The notes under the pieces were generated by a model. It saw only the letters and a list, made by a program, of their open reading frames with translations. It ran no database searches and had not been told where the DNA came from. Shown in pieces: positions 8,233 through 16,918 of a stretch of 64,000 bases of DNA; position 1 is the first letter of the stretch, and each line of letters begins with the position of its first letter. This DNA comes from Paenibacillus sp. BJ-4 (lineage in GTDB: Bacteria; Bacillota; Bacilli; Paenibacillales; Paenibacillaceae): positions 32,511-96,510 of the forward strand of contig NZ_JAIVEM010000030.1 in NCBI RefSeq assembly GCF_020404765.1. Direction: 5' to 3'. The translations under genes were made by a program, and so were the position numbers.

Positions 8233-8453
8233 TTTATTCCTCATTTCTTCAGAGGGAAAGTTAGTCTTTCCCTATCTTATCTACTTGCCTAAGCCTGTTC
8301 AATTTCATATTTTTACTGATAATGATTGGTTTTACCTATGGAATCGCTACCACTATTGAATTTGTGTAATCCAATTCCATTAGATATTTTAAATGATTTA
8401 TCTTACAATGATTCAAATAGCCTATTGTTATAGAACGTGAAGGAGGAAGACCC

Positions 8454-9350
8454 TTGGAACTGAAACAGTTGGAGTACTTTATGGCCGTATGCAAGGAACT
8501 GCATTTTACCCGCGCGGCCGAGAAACTCGGCATTGCCCAGCCCTCTCTAAGCCAACAAATTCGTTTACTGGAGCACGAAATTGGAACTCCTCTATTTGAT
8601 CGTATAGGTAAGAAGACCGTTATAACAGAAGCAGGAAAAACGTTGCAGCATCATGGTTATAACATTTTTCATGAACTTTTGCAGGCACGTGCCGCGATAA
8701 GCGAACTACAGGGACTAGAAAGAGGTACGTTGAAAATTGGTGCTCTACTGACGGTTGTCAATTATTTGCTTCCGCCGACAGTTATTGAGTTTCACCGTAA
8801 ATATCCTAATATCGAGCTGTCTGTCTTTGGCCTACGAACTGGAGATATATACAACGCGCTGCTTCAAAACGAGCTTGATTTAGGTATCGTAATGTTACCG
8901 ATGGAGCATGATGGCCTGGAATCGATCCCTCTCTACAAAGAAGATCTTGCCCTTGCGTCTCCTGTCGATTATCCCGTTGCCCAGCAACCTTTTGTGACGC
9001 TTGATATTCTGAAGCGAGTTCCTTCCGTCCTATTGCCAGGTACATATTTTATGAGACAACTGATTAATGAAAAATGTCGCTCGTATGATTTCACGCCCCA
9101 ACCGGTCATGGAAATGACAACGATGGAATCGATCATCAATATGGTCAGCAAAGGTGTTGGCGTCACTATTCTACCGAAGGCATATCTCGATTACATTGAC
9201 AATCAGCATATTCAAACAATTCCGATTCAGAACCCAGCATTAACCACACAAATCGGTGTTGTTTACCGAAGAAACAAATATTTATGTGCGGCTAGCCGTA
9301 TATTTATGGAGCAATTGATAACTACGATTAAAAATGAGCGTTTTGACTAA
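8454..9350 (+). CDS. LysR-family transcriptional regulator
   Basis: This 298-residue regulator has the N-terminal LysR winged helix (MELKQLEYFMAVCKELHFTR, then AQPSLSQQIRLLE) and a periplasmic-binding-protein-like effector domain (residues about 90-295). The start is TTG with AAGGAGG nine bases upstream. It resembles the CynR/CidR/YwfK group of Firmicutes. LysR regulators usually act on a divergent gene. Here the divergent gene is the yggS fragment (8014-8232), so the natural target may have been lost in the deletion. A GAATT-N10-AATTC dyad near 8357-8376 lies in the intergenic region. Confidence 0.88.
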   Translation: MELKQLEYFMAVCKELHFTRAAEKLGIAQPSLSQQIRLLEHEIGTPLFDRIGKKTVITEAGKTLQHHGYNIFHELLQARAAISELQGLERGTLKIGALLTVVNYLLPPTVIEFHRKYPNIELSVFGLRTGDIYNALLQNELDLGIVMLPMEHDGLESIPLYKEDLALASPVDYPVAQQPFVTLDILKRVPSVLLPGTYFMRQLINEKCRSYDFTPQPVMEMTTMESIINMVSKGVGVTILPKAYLDYIDNQHIQTIPIQNPALTTQIGVVYRRNKYLCAASRIFMEQLITTIKNERFD

Positions 9351-9699
9351 TCTCTCTTTTAATCGTTACAAAGGTGGTGCCCCGTAAGTGCTTCTTGTTC
9401 AAATGTCGATTCATGCCTGCATCAATACAGCGGTTCTAACTTTCAATCATAGCTTTCGAGGTGTTAGGTTATTGCTCGTAAAAAGGCTGTGATGAAGTAG
9501 ACCCGTAGAACTGTATCCTCCAAAGGGTTGGGGATGCCACTAGCCACTTCAACTCGCTTGATATAGTTTATCACGCCTCTTAAGCGTTTTTGTGAGCTCA
9601 AACATTCGTTTAAAAGGTCTTATGTAATAAGTAGAGCTTGACCCCACTGAATATGTGTTGTCAGGCTCTTCATTATCCAGAATATTCAGTGGCATTCCA
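9351..9699. other. 349-bp gene-free stretch with an inverted repeat
   Basis: No credible coding sequence was found on either strand. The arms CCACTGAATAT (9644-9654) and ATATTCAGTGG (9682-9692) are perfect and 27 bases apart, just beyond the stop of the gene at 9700 (minus strand). They may serve as its terminator, although no T-run follows. Confidence 0.4.
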
Positions 9700-10419
9700 T
9701 TATATATATTTGAAATTCTTCAACACATGACCTTCTGAAAGTATAATATTCTCTAGCTCCATCAGACTTTTTATCTCATAGGTTGGTTGAATTCCAGATG
9801 TGTTTGTTTTCCCGCTAGGGTTGAACCAGCAGCTATCAATTCCGAAACTGTTCCCTCCCTGGATATCCGAAGTCAGAGAATCACCGATCATAAGAACGTT
9901 ACTTTTATCCGAAATGGCCAGCTTGGTAAATGTATAATCAAAAATAGCGGCTTGTGGTTTTTGGCAACCCACTTCCTCTGAAATAATCACCTGTTCAAAC
10001 ACATTACGCAGTGGCGAGAGCTGAATTCGGGAGGTTTGCACCTCTTTGATTCCGTTCGTAATGATTGCCAAGCGACGGTCGGACAGCTTCTCACATATTT
10101 CAACCGCTCCATCAATCAAAAAGGCTCCTTCACCCAAATAACGTAAATAAGCAGCACTAAAGGCATCCGGATTGAAATCCAGCTCATGAACAGCAAACAA
10201 TCGCTTGAATCTCTCCACTCGCAGCTCCGCCGGGCTAATATGTCCTTCCTCTGCTTCCCGCCACAGCGCACTATTGATTTCATCATAGCTGGCCTTATAC
10301 TCAGTGGCCCCTTCCGGCAAGCCGAATTGGGTAAAAGTGTTCTGTAGTGCATGACGCTCTGCTTTTTTAAAATCAAATAGTGTATCATCCACATCAAACA
10401 AAATAACTTCGTATTTCAT
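9700..10419 (-). CDS. YjjG-type HAD nucleotidase
   Basis: This 239-residue cytosolic HAD hydrolase belongs to the YjjG/YfnB family, which hydrolyses noncanonical pyrimidine nucleotides. Motif I is ILFDVDDTLFDF, motif II is LAIITNGIKEVQ, the lysine motif is GCQKPQAAIFD, and motif IV is VLMIGDSLTSDIQGG. ATG at 10417-10419 is preferred, because GGAGG is located 5 bases before it; an in-frame ATG four codons earlier overlaps the ribosome site. It stands alone, with a terminator-like hairpin upstream separating it from the MFS gene. Confidence 0.88.
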   Translation of the reverse strand: MKYEVILFDVDDTLFDFKKAERHALQNTFTQFGLPEGATEYKASYDEINSALWREAEEGHISPAELRVERFKRLFAVHELDFNPDAFSAAYLRYLGEGAFLIDGAVEICEKLSDRRLAIITNGIKEVQTSRIQLSPLRNVFEQVIISEEVGCQKPQAAIFDYTFTKLAISDKSNVLMIGDSLTSDIQGGNSFGIDSCWFNPSGKTNTSGIQPTYEIKSLMELENIILSEGHVLKNFKYI

Positions 10420-10509
10420 GATTACCTCCATGCCATTCCCTCATTATATTATCCTTACTATATTATTCAGTTACCGTCCCTTAGAGCTGTTCCAGCTGGA
10501 AGCATCAAA

Positions 10510-10549
10510 AACCGGGAGTAAACTAGAAGTGTAGTTTGATCTCCCGGTT
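10510..10549 (-). terminator. Terminator after the MFS gene
   Basis: Outer arms AACCGGGAG (10510-10518) and CTCCCGGTT (10541-10549) plus inner AAACTA/TAGTTT form a long stem. Read on the minus strand it ends in a run of five T. Confidence 0.8.
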
Positions 10550-10647
10550 ATTATACAGAACCTGATTGAGGCGTCAAGTCACGGACAGCAGAACCAGAAT
10601 ATTTCCATAATTACCTGACAATACAGTCCATGCTGCAATCGACCTCC

Positions 10648-11838
10648 TCAATGTTTTTTTTCAGTGAAGAAGTACAGCAGAGATAACAGTGGTAAAGCGA
10701 CCCCAAGAAGTGCTGTGAAACTCCAGCCGTTATAGGCATAGGCCCATCCTCCCAAAGAGGAACCAACAGCTCCGCCAATAAAGAATATGGACATGAACAG
10801 ACCGTTCAGACGACCTCTTGCCTCACTTCCCAATGAATAAATGGCACGTTGTCCAAGTACAAGATTACCCGATACGGCCATATCCAGTGTAATGGCTGAT
10901 ATAAACAGTATCACGAGGGCAACGATCGAATGGTCTTGAAAAAGATAAATCAGCAAAAAGGAGATCGTAGCTATGACCATAGCCAATCCAGTTAAAAATG
11001 TGGTCCAGCCCTTATCCGCCAGTTTACCGGCAATTGGTGCTGCGACTGCCCCACCCACGCCAACTAAAGCAAACAATGCAATACCCTGCTGAGACATCCC
11101 GAAGTCATCCGCCAATCGTAAAGGGACTGTCGTCCAAAAAAGGCTAAAGGAGCCGAATAAACAAGCTTGATAAAAAGCACGACGACGAAGCACAGGTGTT
11201 TGTTTGAAAAGAGCTCCCAATGAGAAAATTAATTCACCGTAGTTCATTGTAGGCGTAGGCTTACGCTCCGGAAGAGTGCGCGACAACAGAATCGCCAGCA
11301 GTGTGATAACAATGGCTGATAAGGAAAATACAGCCTGCCAGCCCCAGATGCTGGTGATTAAGCTGGCTACCGGCCGGGCAAACATGATTCCGAGCAAAAG
11401 TCCGCTCATTACATTCCCTACCACACGCCCACGCTGCTCCTCAGCTGCCAAATAGGTGGCATAAGGCACCAGGATTTGGGCTACGACTGAACCCAGTCCA
11501 ATAAACAGTGACGCAATCAGAAATAACGCTCCTCCAGGGGCAAATGTTGCTGCCAGCAAAGCACATACCACCACTATTAGAGACACAACTGCCAGACGCC
11601 GATTCTCAATGATATCACTAAGCGGCACAATAAACAGCAATCCTGCAACATAACCGATTTGGGTCAAGGTCACAATTAATCCAGCTACTGCAGAAGAAAG
11701 CCCCATCGCGGCACCAATAGGACCGACCAATGTTTGGGCATAATACAAATTGGCAACGATAAGGCCGCATGCTGATGCCAACAGGAACATCATCCACTTA
11801 GAAATCCCTTTACTCTCGTTGAATGAACTTTTTTGCAT
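10648..11838 (-). CDS. MFS multidrug/metabolite efflux transporter
   Basis: This is a 396-residue major facilitator protein with twelve predicted membrane helices. N-terminal signature [13 protein letters not shown], the loop [10 protein letters not shown] between helices 2 and 3 and the charged central loop ([10 protein letters not shown]) are typical of the DHA1-like efflux group. Several in-frame ATGs cluster at the start; 11836-11838 is chosen because AGAGGAG is about 10 bases upstream. A TetR gene is divergent, with a set of repeated operator-like sequences between them, so induction by the pump substrate is likely. The substrate is unknown. Confidence 0.88.
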   Translation of the reverse strand: MQKSSFNESKGISKWMMFLLASACGLIVANLYYAQTLVGPIGAAMGLSSAVAGLIVTLTQIGYVAGLLFIVPLSDIIENRRLAVVSLIVVVCALLAATFAPGGALFLIASLFIGLGSVVAQILVPYATYLAAEEQRGRVVGNVMSGLLLGIMFARPVASLITSIWGWQAVFSLSAIVITLLAILLSRTLPERKPTPTMNYGELIFSLGALFKQTPVLRRRAFYQACLFGSFSLFWTTVPLRLADDFGMSQQGIALFALVGVGGAVAAPIAGKLADKGWTTFLTGLAMVIATISFLLIYLFQDHSIVALVILFISAITLDMAVSGNLVLGQRAIYSLGSEARGRLNGLFMSIFFIGGAVGSSLGGWAYAYNGWSFTALLGVALPLLSLLYFFTEKKH

Positions 11839-11915
11839 GACCATCATTCTCCTCTTTTTGTTTCCGAATGACGACAGAATAACATGTTTAATCTTGCCGT
11901 CATTCCAACAATTAT

Positions 11916-12039
11916 TTACTAAACGTTAAGTTCAGTAATTCGATAAATAAATAATATACTGAACGTATCGTTTTGTAAATAGATAATTTTGATTTATTTT
12001 ATTTTCGTTCGAATTTTAGTATACTGAACGTATCGTTTT
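11916..12039. promoter_or_regulatory. Divergent MFS/TetR control region with repeated operators
   Basis: The intergenic region has two exact 20-bp copies of TATACTGAACGTATCGTTTT (11955-11974 and 12020-12039), 65 bp apart, and a related near-palindrome starting TTACTAAACG at 11916-11938. Each copy contains the dyad AACG-TAT-CGTT. The second copy contains a TATACT box for the TetR gene. Together they look like TetR binding sites that control both genes. Confidence 0.7.
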
Positions 12040-12059
12040 TATTAGAGAGGAGGAATTTT

Positions 12060-12638
12060 ATGCAGCGCAAAAGAGGACGGCCACGGAATGTTGAAACGCA
12101 CAAGTCTATACTGTCCGCTTCCTATGATTTGTTGTTGGAAAATGGCTTTGGCGCGGTCACTGTAGAGAAAATTGCGGAACGTGCAGGAGTTAGCAAAGCG
12201 ACAATTTATAAATGGTGGCCTAATAAGGCCGCTGTGGTCATGGATGGCTTCCTGGCTGCGGCTGCGGACAGGCTGCCCATACCCGATACGGGCTCGGCTT
12301 TCCAGGACATACTCATCCATGCTACCAATGTAACTCAATTTATGATCAGTCGTGAGGGGAAAATCATTGCGGAGCTGATTGGTGAAGGACAATTTGATGC
12401 AGGACTGGCTGAGGCATATCGAACTCGATATATTCATCCACGCCGCCTTGAGGCCCGGCAGCTTCTGGAACGAGGAGTTCAGAGCGGGGAATTAAAGAGG
12501 GACCTTGATATCGAATTAAGTATTGATCTCATATACGGACCGATTTTCTATCGATTGCTGGTCACCGGTGGTTTATTGGACAATGTGTATATACAAAATT
12601 TAGTGGACACTGCCTTTCAAGGAATTAGAGCGGAATGA
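12060..12638 (+). CDS. TetR-family repressor, divergent from MFS pump
   Basis: This 192-residue TetR protein has an N-terminal helix-turn-helix (KRGRPRNVETHKSILSASYD followed by VEKIAERAGVSKATIYKWW) and an all-helical ligand domain related to the TetR_C_11-like group. The start ATG has AGGAGG 8 bases upstream. It is divergent from the MFS gene and both promoters carry the same 20-bp operator repeats, so it most likely represses itself and the pump until a toxic ligand binds. It is followed by its own terminator (12649-12687). Confidence 0.9.
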   Translation: MQRKRGRPRNVETHKSILSASYDLLLENGFGAVTVEKIAERAGVSKATIYKWWPNKAAVVMDGFLAAAADRLPIPDTGSAFQDILIHATNVTQFMISREGKIIAELIGEGQFDAGLAEAYRTRYIHPRRLEARQLLERGVQSGELKRDLDIELSIDLIYGPIFYRLLVTGGLLDNVYIQNLVDTAFQGIRAE

Positions 12639-12648
12639 TGAAAATCAA

Positions 12649-12687
12649 AGGATAGCAATTCTTCATTAGCCTAAGAAATGCTATCCT
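12649..12687. terminator. Terminator between TetR gene and DUF5107 remnant
   Basis: A 15-bp stem with one mismatch is formed by 12649-12663 and 12673-12687 (outer arms AGGATAGCA and TGCTATCCT). It can end transcription from both converging genes. Confidence 0.75.
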
Positions 12688-12700
12688 CTAGTGTTTTAGT

Positions 12701-13154
12701 TTATTTCATAAAACGGATGGAAATTTCATACACGGGAACGAGGCTAACAGACATGATATCAGCTATGGGCTGCTCTGCCTTCTCATTCCAGCCTGCCATT
12801 GCTGTATGACTATTAACCACTGTTTTTTGCCTGGGAAAATATACACATCAGGCTTCCCGTGATCGAACCAGCAGTAACGTCCGGAGGAAACACGGATTGA
12901 GTGTGATCGTTTACTGCCATGGCCGGATTGCTCCACCACAAAAACGTTTGCGATTCTGATGAAGGGTTATACAATTGAACCTTGATCTCGATATATGCTT
13001 TGTTCGGGTGCAGTATGAGACCAGCTGCCATTTTTGTACCATACATCCGGTCAGTCTCGCTGACCCATGCTGCTGTACTCCCGTCCTCATTTTCTGCCAG
13101 TTTATAATTAACAGGCCGGAAGATGTCAGTTGAAGGGGTAAAATAAATCTTCAT
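12701..13154 (-). pseudogene. DUF5107 protein remnant with at least two frameshifts
   Basis: Codons from 13154 encode part of a DUF5107 domain, with YGTKMAAGLILHPNKAYIEI, the diagnostic QTFLWWSNPAMAVNDHTQSV and FPPDVTA. After VTA the natural continuation FDHGKPDVYIF lies in a second frame and PRQKTVVNSHTAMAGWNEK in a third, ending with TAA at 12701-12703. Full DUF5107 proteins are far longer, so both the beginning and most of the end are missing. It overlaps 29 bases with the next gene upstream on the same strand. The last 35 residues do not match what I know of the family and may derive from another gene. Confidence 0.65.
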
Positions 13155-13992
13155 TCAACCATTCGGATAATGTAGGGTCAAAATGATGAGGTTCTTCAAA
13201 CATCGGGTTATGACCACTATGCTCAAAAATAACTTTCTTCACGTTTTTATAGGAGTAGTCAATCGAATCCCATAATGAAACAGGCGCGACCAAATAATCA
13301 TACCTTCCTAAACCTATAAAAACTGGTTTATGAATATCAGCCAAGGATTGTATCAGATTAAGCTGTCCGAATGCTTCTCCCCATAAATAATCGATTATGG
13401 GCATATTCGTATAGACATCATTCCACATGTAAGCCGCATCAATGGTATAATCATAAAAGCTTTGCGCTCCCATACGTATACACATATGAACAAATCGTCT
13501 ATCAGGATCTCTCTTGATATCTTCCTCCAATAAAACAATATCCTTTTCAAAACGTGCCTTTCTTTCTGAACAGGCTGTCTCATTAAAAAACGAAAAGCTT
13601 TTGCGCTGTCTCTCTTCGCTGTTCGTAGGTGCTGAATTTAATAACACCACTTTGTGAACATGATCAGGGTATTGTTTGGCATATTCCAAGGCCATAAAAG
13701 CGTGCCCGGAATGGCCTAATATAATAAAGTGATCCAAATGAAGGCATTGTCTTGCTGTTTCTATATCATTGATGACTTTATCCAAAGTATAGTCTTCCGC
13801 TTTTAAAGCTCTGGTTGGTTTTCCAAATCCCCTATGATCTAGGAAAATGAACTGGAACTTTGAATATAAATCGTATGAAAATAAGCGTGGATAATATACA
13901 CTACTTCCAATTACCAATATCGGCTTTCCACTACCTCTTATAGAATACTTTAGCTCAAATCCATCACTTAAAACTGTTTGATAATTGCTCAT
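13126..13992 (-). CDS. Alpha/beta hydrolase (proline iminopeptidase-like)
   Basis: This 288-residue cytosolic alpha/beta hydrolase has the oxyanion-hole strand PILVIGSSVYYP, the HRGFGKPTR turn, the nucleophile elbow ILGHSGHAFMAL (Ser), an acid in LGRYDYLVAP and the catalytic His in EHSGHNPMF. The cap region is inserted at the usual place. Start ATG is preceded by AAGAGGA. It is a single gene whose end overlaps the decayed DUF5107 frame. Substrate could be an ester or an N-terminal-proline peptide; sequence alone does not decide. Confidence 0.85.
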   Translation of the reverse strand: MSNYQTVLSDGFELKYSIRGSGKPILVIGSSVYYPRLFSYDLYSKFQFIFLDHRGFGKPTRALKAEDYTLDKVINDIETARQCLHLDHFIILGHSGHAFMALEYAKQYPDHVHKVVLLNSAPTNSEERQRKSFSFFNETACSERKARFEKDIVLLEEDIKRDPDRRFVHMCIRMGAQSFYDYTIDAAYMWNDVYTNMPIIDYLWGEAFGQLNLIQSLADIHKPVFIGLGRYDYLVAPVSLWDSIDYSYKNVKKVIFEHSGHNPMFEEPHHFDPTLSEWLNEDLFYPFN

Positions 13993-14198
13993 TTTAATAG
14001 TCCTCTTTTCTAATTAAAATATCACTCCCTTTCCTATGTTCAATTCCCTTGTATTCTCCATAGAACGTTCCAACATTCCAACTCACCTCTAAAAGTTAGG
14101 CTTTATCGAGTAAGTTTAACATATTATGCTAATGCACTAAACTGTACACTGGGCTACTGATCATCAACCTTGAATTAAAACTCCATTCTGTTAATAGT

Positions 14199-14684
14199 TC
14201 ACGTGCTTTGTGCAATCCGTATTTTAACTTCAGCTTCATCTATATTAAGTACATAAGAGATTTGTTTGATCGATAACTTTTGAAAATAAGAAAGATGAAT
14301 TACAATCCGAAAATCCTTTTCCAGCTGGTTGATCGCCTCTCGCAATTTCATCTGTTGGACATTCAAATCTTGAGTAGATTTTTCGAAGCCGTGGGGTGAT
14401 TCTTTAATAGTATCTATTCCCCTCCTGCTGTGCATAATTTGATTACATTCATGAATCAGGATACGGATTACCTGTGTTTTGAAATGCTCTGTTTCCCGTA
14501 AAGTATGCATGCTTCTATAGACTTGAAGGATCGTTTTTTCAAAAGCAATCACAAAATCTTCGTCATGTTTGACAATAGCTTTTGCCAAGCCGTAAAGTTC
14601 AAGCTCCAGTCTCCGGCATAGCTGAATCAATGCCTCACGATCACCCCGCTGCGCTCTATTGAATTCCTGTTCCATGTTACACAC
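14199..14684 (-). CDS. ECF-type sigma-70-like factor
   Basis: This 161-residue protein matches ECF sigma factors: region 2 (EFNRAQRGDREALIQLCRRL onward) and region 4 (LREAINQLEKDFRIVIHLSY and SIKQISYVLNIDEAEVKIRI). It would direct RNA polymerase to a small regulon. A GTG start at 14682-14684 is chosen because GAGG lies 8 bases upstream; ATG starts lie three codons inside and further upstream. The C-terminus stops right after KIRIAQST, some residues shorter than usual. No anti-sigma gene is adjacent, which is unusual and leaves its control open. It is divergent from a TetR gene. Confidence 0.7.
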   Translation of the reverse strand: MCNMEQEFNRAQRGDREALIQLCRRLELELYGLAKAIVKHDEDFVIAFEKTILQVYRSMHTLRETEHFKTQVIRILIHECNQIMHSRRGIDTIKESPHGFEKSTQDLNVQQMKLREAINQLEKDFRIVIHLSYFQKLSIKQISYVLNIDEAEVKIRIAQST

Positions 14685-14740
14685 GATGATGTCCTCTTCT
14701 TTCATCATTAATAGTTCCGTTGCGTGATATAAAAACAAAA

Positions 14741-14822
14741 TGTACTTATGTATATTTTTTTGTACTTAAGTTTATTTATTTTAATGTTATAATAAAGCGA
14801 TATAAAATTACTGTCAAATTGT
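14741..14822 (+). promoter_or_regulatory. TetR gene promoter with repeated TGTACTTA boxes
   Basis: TGTACTTATG (14741-14750) and TGTACTTAAG (14761-14770) lie exactly 20 bp apart, on the same DNA face. A TATAAT box near 14787 follows, with CTTAAG/TTAAGT as weak -35. The first box is part of the near-palindrome AATGTACTTATGTATATT. This is probably an autoregulatory operator shared with the divergent sigma-like gene. Confidence 0.5.
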
Positions 14823-14842
14823 TTGGTAGGAGAAAAAGATAT

Positions 14843-15709
14843 ATGACCAAAAAAGAACAAATTATTGAAGCTGCCAAGTCCTTATTCCGCGACATTGGTT
14901 ATCACCATACTTCTATTCAGGATATATTAGAGAAATCGGGTGTCTCGAAAGGCACTTTTTATAATCATTTTTCTTCTAAATCCCAATTGATACTTTCTAT
15001 AATTCAAGATGTCGACGCGAAAGTGGAAGAGCAACAAAACCAGTTACTGATAGAGGGAGACTCTCATAATAAAGAAATTTTATATTCACAGTTGGGACTA
15101 AAGCATTTTGTCTATCGTCGTGAAAATATCCTGGAGCTTTATAATATTTCGATGGCTGAGAATGATGAAGCGTTAAAAAAATATATGGCGACAAGCCATT
15201 ATAGGGAGTTAAACTGGTTAGCCAGACGTTTAATCGAAGTTTATGGTGTTGAAATTGAAGCTAATGCTATGGATTTATCCACTCATTTTATTGGGGGAAT
15301 CGGATACCAGTTCAGGTATTCCAATCAAATGAACTTGGACACGAATAGTTCAGATATACTGGCTTACAATATCGTTCGGTTAGAAAAAAATATAGAAATA
15401 ACTAAGCAGCATAAGCATGTACTTTTTCCATTTAATATTGAAAATAACGATGAAGATCAAGAGGTAGTTGTAGCACATATTAGAAATCTATTGGGTCATG
15501 AAGATACGGATCGAGCTTCTGAAGAACAAGAGTTAATCGACTTTATTCTGGACGAATGTCAAAACCCTCGTATTAGATGGAGCATTTGTGAAGGAATAGC
15601 AAGGCAGCTTAAAATTCTATCTTCCTCCTCTTCTACTAAAGACCGGAATTACAATGAGCTTTTTAATATGGTTTACAAACAAACAAGAAAGAATAGGCCC
15701 TACTCATAG
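14843..15709 (+). CDS. TetR-family regulator, long C-terminal domain
   Basis: This 288-residue regulator has a classical TetR DNA-binding head (MTKKEQIIEAAKSLFRDIGY, then ILEKSGVSKGTFYNHFSSKS). The C-terminal part is about 90 residues longer than usual, with a Glu/Asp-rich linker near residue 190 and a Ser-rich patch near residue 270. ATG at 14843 is chosen because TAGGAG precedes it; an upstream frame extension lacks a ribosome site. The promoter has repeated TGTACTTA boxes. The target is unknown; the divergent sigma-like gene is the nearest candidate. Confidence 0.85.
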   Translation: MTKKEQIIEAAKSLFRDIGYHHTSIQDILEKSGVSKGTFYNHFSSKSQLILSIIQDVDAKVEEQQNQLLIEGDSHNKEILYSQLGLKHFVYRRENILELYNISMAENDEALKKYMATSHYRELNWLARRLIEVYGVEIEANAMDLSTHFIGGIGYQFRYSNQMNLDTNSSDILAYNIVRLEKNIEITKQHKHVLFPFNIENNDEDQEVVVAHIRNLLGHEDTDRASEEQELIDFILDECQNPRIRWSICEGIARQLKILSSSSSTKDRNYNELFNMVYKQTRKNRPYS

Positions 15710-15739
15710 TTACTTAGCATGAAGATACAAAAAGAACAA

Positions 15740-15777
15740 CGAAAGCATGCATCCGATATATTGTATCCATGCTTTCG
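15740..15777. terminator. Hairpin after TetR gene
   Basis: Perfect arms CGAAAGCATG (15740-15749) and CATGCTTTCG (15768-15777) follow the TetR stop codon. There is no T-run, so this is a weak or Rho-independent-like terminator candidate. The stretch 15710-15886 contains nothing else. Confidence 0.5.
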
Positions 15778-15886
15778 AGTAGTTACCCATATATCTGCGA
15801 CATGTTTGAAGCTTATCCAAGCCCTATGTAACGATATTCCAAGCAGCTTTATTGTGTTCCATCAAATCTACGAAAGTCGGCCTCTT

Positions 15887-16582
15887 TTATTGATGCTTGT
15901 TCTCCTTCATCGGCACGATATGGAGCGTTCCATCCTCGCCATACTCTGCATAGGCGATCTCGTCAATGCTGTCATACCCCTGTTCCCGAACCTTTTTCAT
16001 AGTCTGCTCTTTATCAATTTGCTTGCCCCGCATTGATTCGTTCAACAGCCTTCCTTTGTCAATAACAGTAACAGAAAAAAGATCAGACTGCGTATTTACC
16101 CCTAAATCCTGGGCAGTCGGTGGCTCGTATTCAGGCTTGCGCATAACCGACAATGAACCGTTTGTCTCTAATGTCGCATACCAGACCTCACGAAGAGAAA
16201 AAATATTTTGCTGACGTAGCATAGCAAGCAGCTGAGTAAATTCTATATCATATTTCTCCAGCATTTCTTGATTGACCTTGCCCTGATCGATGAGCAGCAC
16301 TGCCCGGCCCTCCGCCATATATCCAAATTTCACAAAATGAGTCGTCGCTTTCTCGAAAAGGTAGGACAGCGTACACCATAACACCAAAGCAAACAAAAGC
16401 TGCCAAATGCTTACCTTATCGTCGTATAATGTATTCCCTACAATTTCGCTTAAAACCAATGATGTCAAGAAATCGAGCGGTGTTAGCTGACTGATTGTTT
16501 TCCGGCCTGTAACAAAAGTAATTATCCACAAGCCAAAAAAGCTGATGATCAATTTGACACCAATCGTGACAAATACCTCCAT
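15887..16582 (-). CDS. DUF421 membrane protein (YetF/YdfS type)
   Basis: This 231-residue protein has three N-terminal membrane helices (residues about 1-80; GLWIITFVTGRKTISQLTPL is a DUF421 hallmark) and a cytosolic C-terminal domain (about 90-230; GRAVLLIDQGKVNQEMLEKY). Members are common in spore formers; YetF-like proteins have been linked to spore germinant receptor function or stress, but the mechanism is unsettled. Start ATG follows GGGAGG. It lies 41 bp downstream of the truncated Rrf2 gene on the same strand and may once have been in its operon. Confidence 0.85.
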   Translation of the reverse strand: MEVFVTIGVKLIISFFGLWIITFVTGRKTISQLTPLDFLTSLVLSEIVGNTLYDDKVSIWQLLFALVLWCTLSYLFEKATTHFVKFGYMAEGRAVLLIDQGKVNQEMLEKYDIEFTQLLAMLRQQNIFSLREVWYATLETNGSLSVMRKPEYEPPTAQDLGVNTQSDLFSVTVIDKGRLLNESMRGKQIDKEQTMKKVREQGYDSIDEIAYAEYGEDGTLHIVPMKENKHQ

Positions 16583-16623
16583 AAATATGCCTCCCGGAAA
16601 GAAGTTATTTTCCTTATGGGTTA

Positions 16624-16800
16624 TTACACCTGTCTACTTCTACATAAACAGAAGTTTATTTGGATCTCGCAGGTAAACCGTATAATCACCGGGTTTGTAT
16701 TTACGCTATCGGCAATTTGGTCAGAAGAAAGATAATCAGCACGTACGTGTATAAGGGATAGCATATGAACTGCAATTGAAAATCGGCTGCTAATTTGCAT
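16624..16800 (-). pseudogene. Rrf2-family regulator fragment fused to a glyoxalase tail
   Basis: From ATG 16798-16800 (AAGGTGG upstream) the frame reads MQISSRFSIAVHMLSLIHV... and ends SVNTNPVIIR, the N-terminal 40 residues of YwnA-type Rrf2 regulators. It then runs through 17 unrelated residues to TAA. From the same junction, one frame over, the bases encode GDYTVYLRDPNKLLFM plus stop, the typical end of a VOC/glyoxalase protein. So a deletion joined an Rrf2 gene to a downstream glyoxalase gene near 16680-16690. The winged helix is incomplete and the iron-sulfur cysteines are missing, so it is non-functional. The remaining intergenic bases up to the DUF421 gene hold nothing else. Confidence 0.75.
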
Positions 16801-16812
16801 TCAAACCACCTT

Positions 16813-16838
16813 CCGTTGTAAAGTTATATTTACAACGG
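16813..16838. promoter_or_regulatory. Palindromic operator of the Rrf2 fragment
   Basis: Perfect 10-bp arms CCGTTGTAAA (16813-16822) and TTTACAACGG (16829-16838) flank 6 bases just upstream of the Rrf2 ribosome site. TTGTAA/TTACAA dyads are typical of autoregulated Rrf2 genes. A run of T follows on the plus strand, but no plus-strand gene precedes it, so an operator fits better than a terminator. Confidence 0.6.
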
Positions 16839-16889
16839 ATCTTTTTTGTCAACACAATTTAAAAAACATAGATTTTTCTTTCTTTTTAA

Positions 16890-16918
16890 AATCACAAATA
16901 AACACTTTTATTGTGATT
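16890..16918 (-). terminator. Terminator of the persulfide operon
   Basis: Arms AATCACAA and TTGTGATT overlap the stop codon of the CstR-like gene, and on the minus strand the hairpin is followed by TTTTAAAA. Confidence 0.55.

Noticed and set aside
16813..16846. Plus-strand terminator reading of the CCGTTGTAAA hairpin with its T-run
   Set aside because: No plus-strand gene precedes it. The hairpin lies directly before the Rrf2 start on the minus strand and fits an Rrf2 operator.
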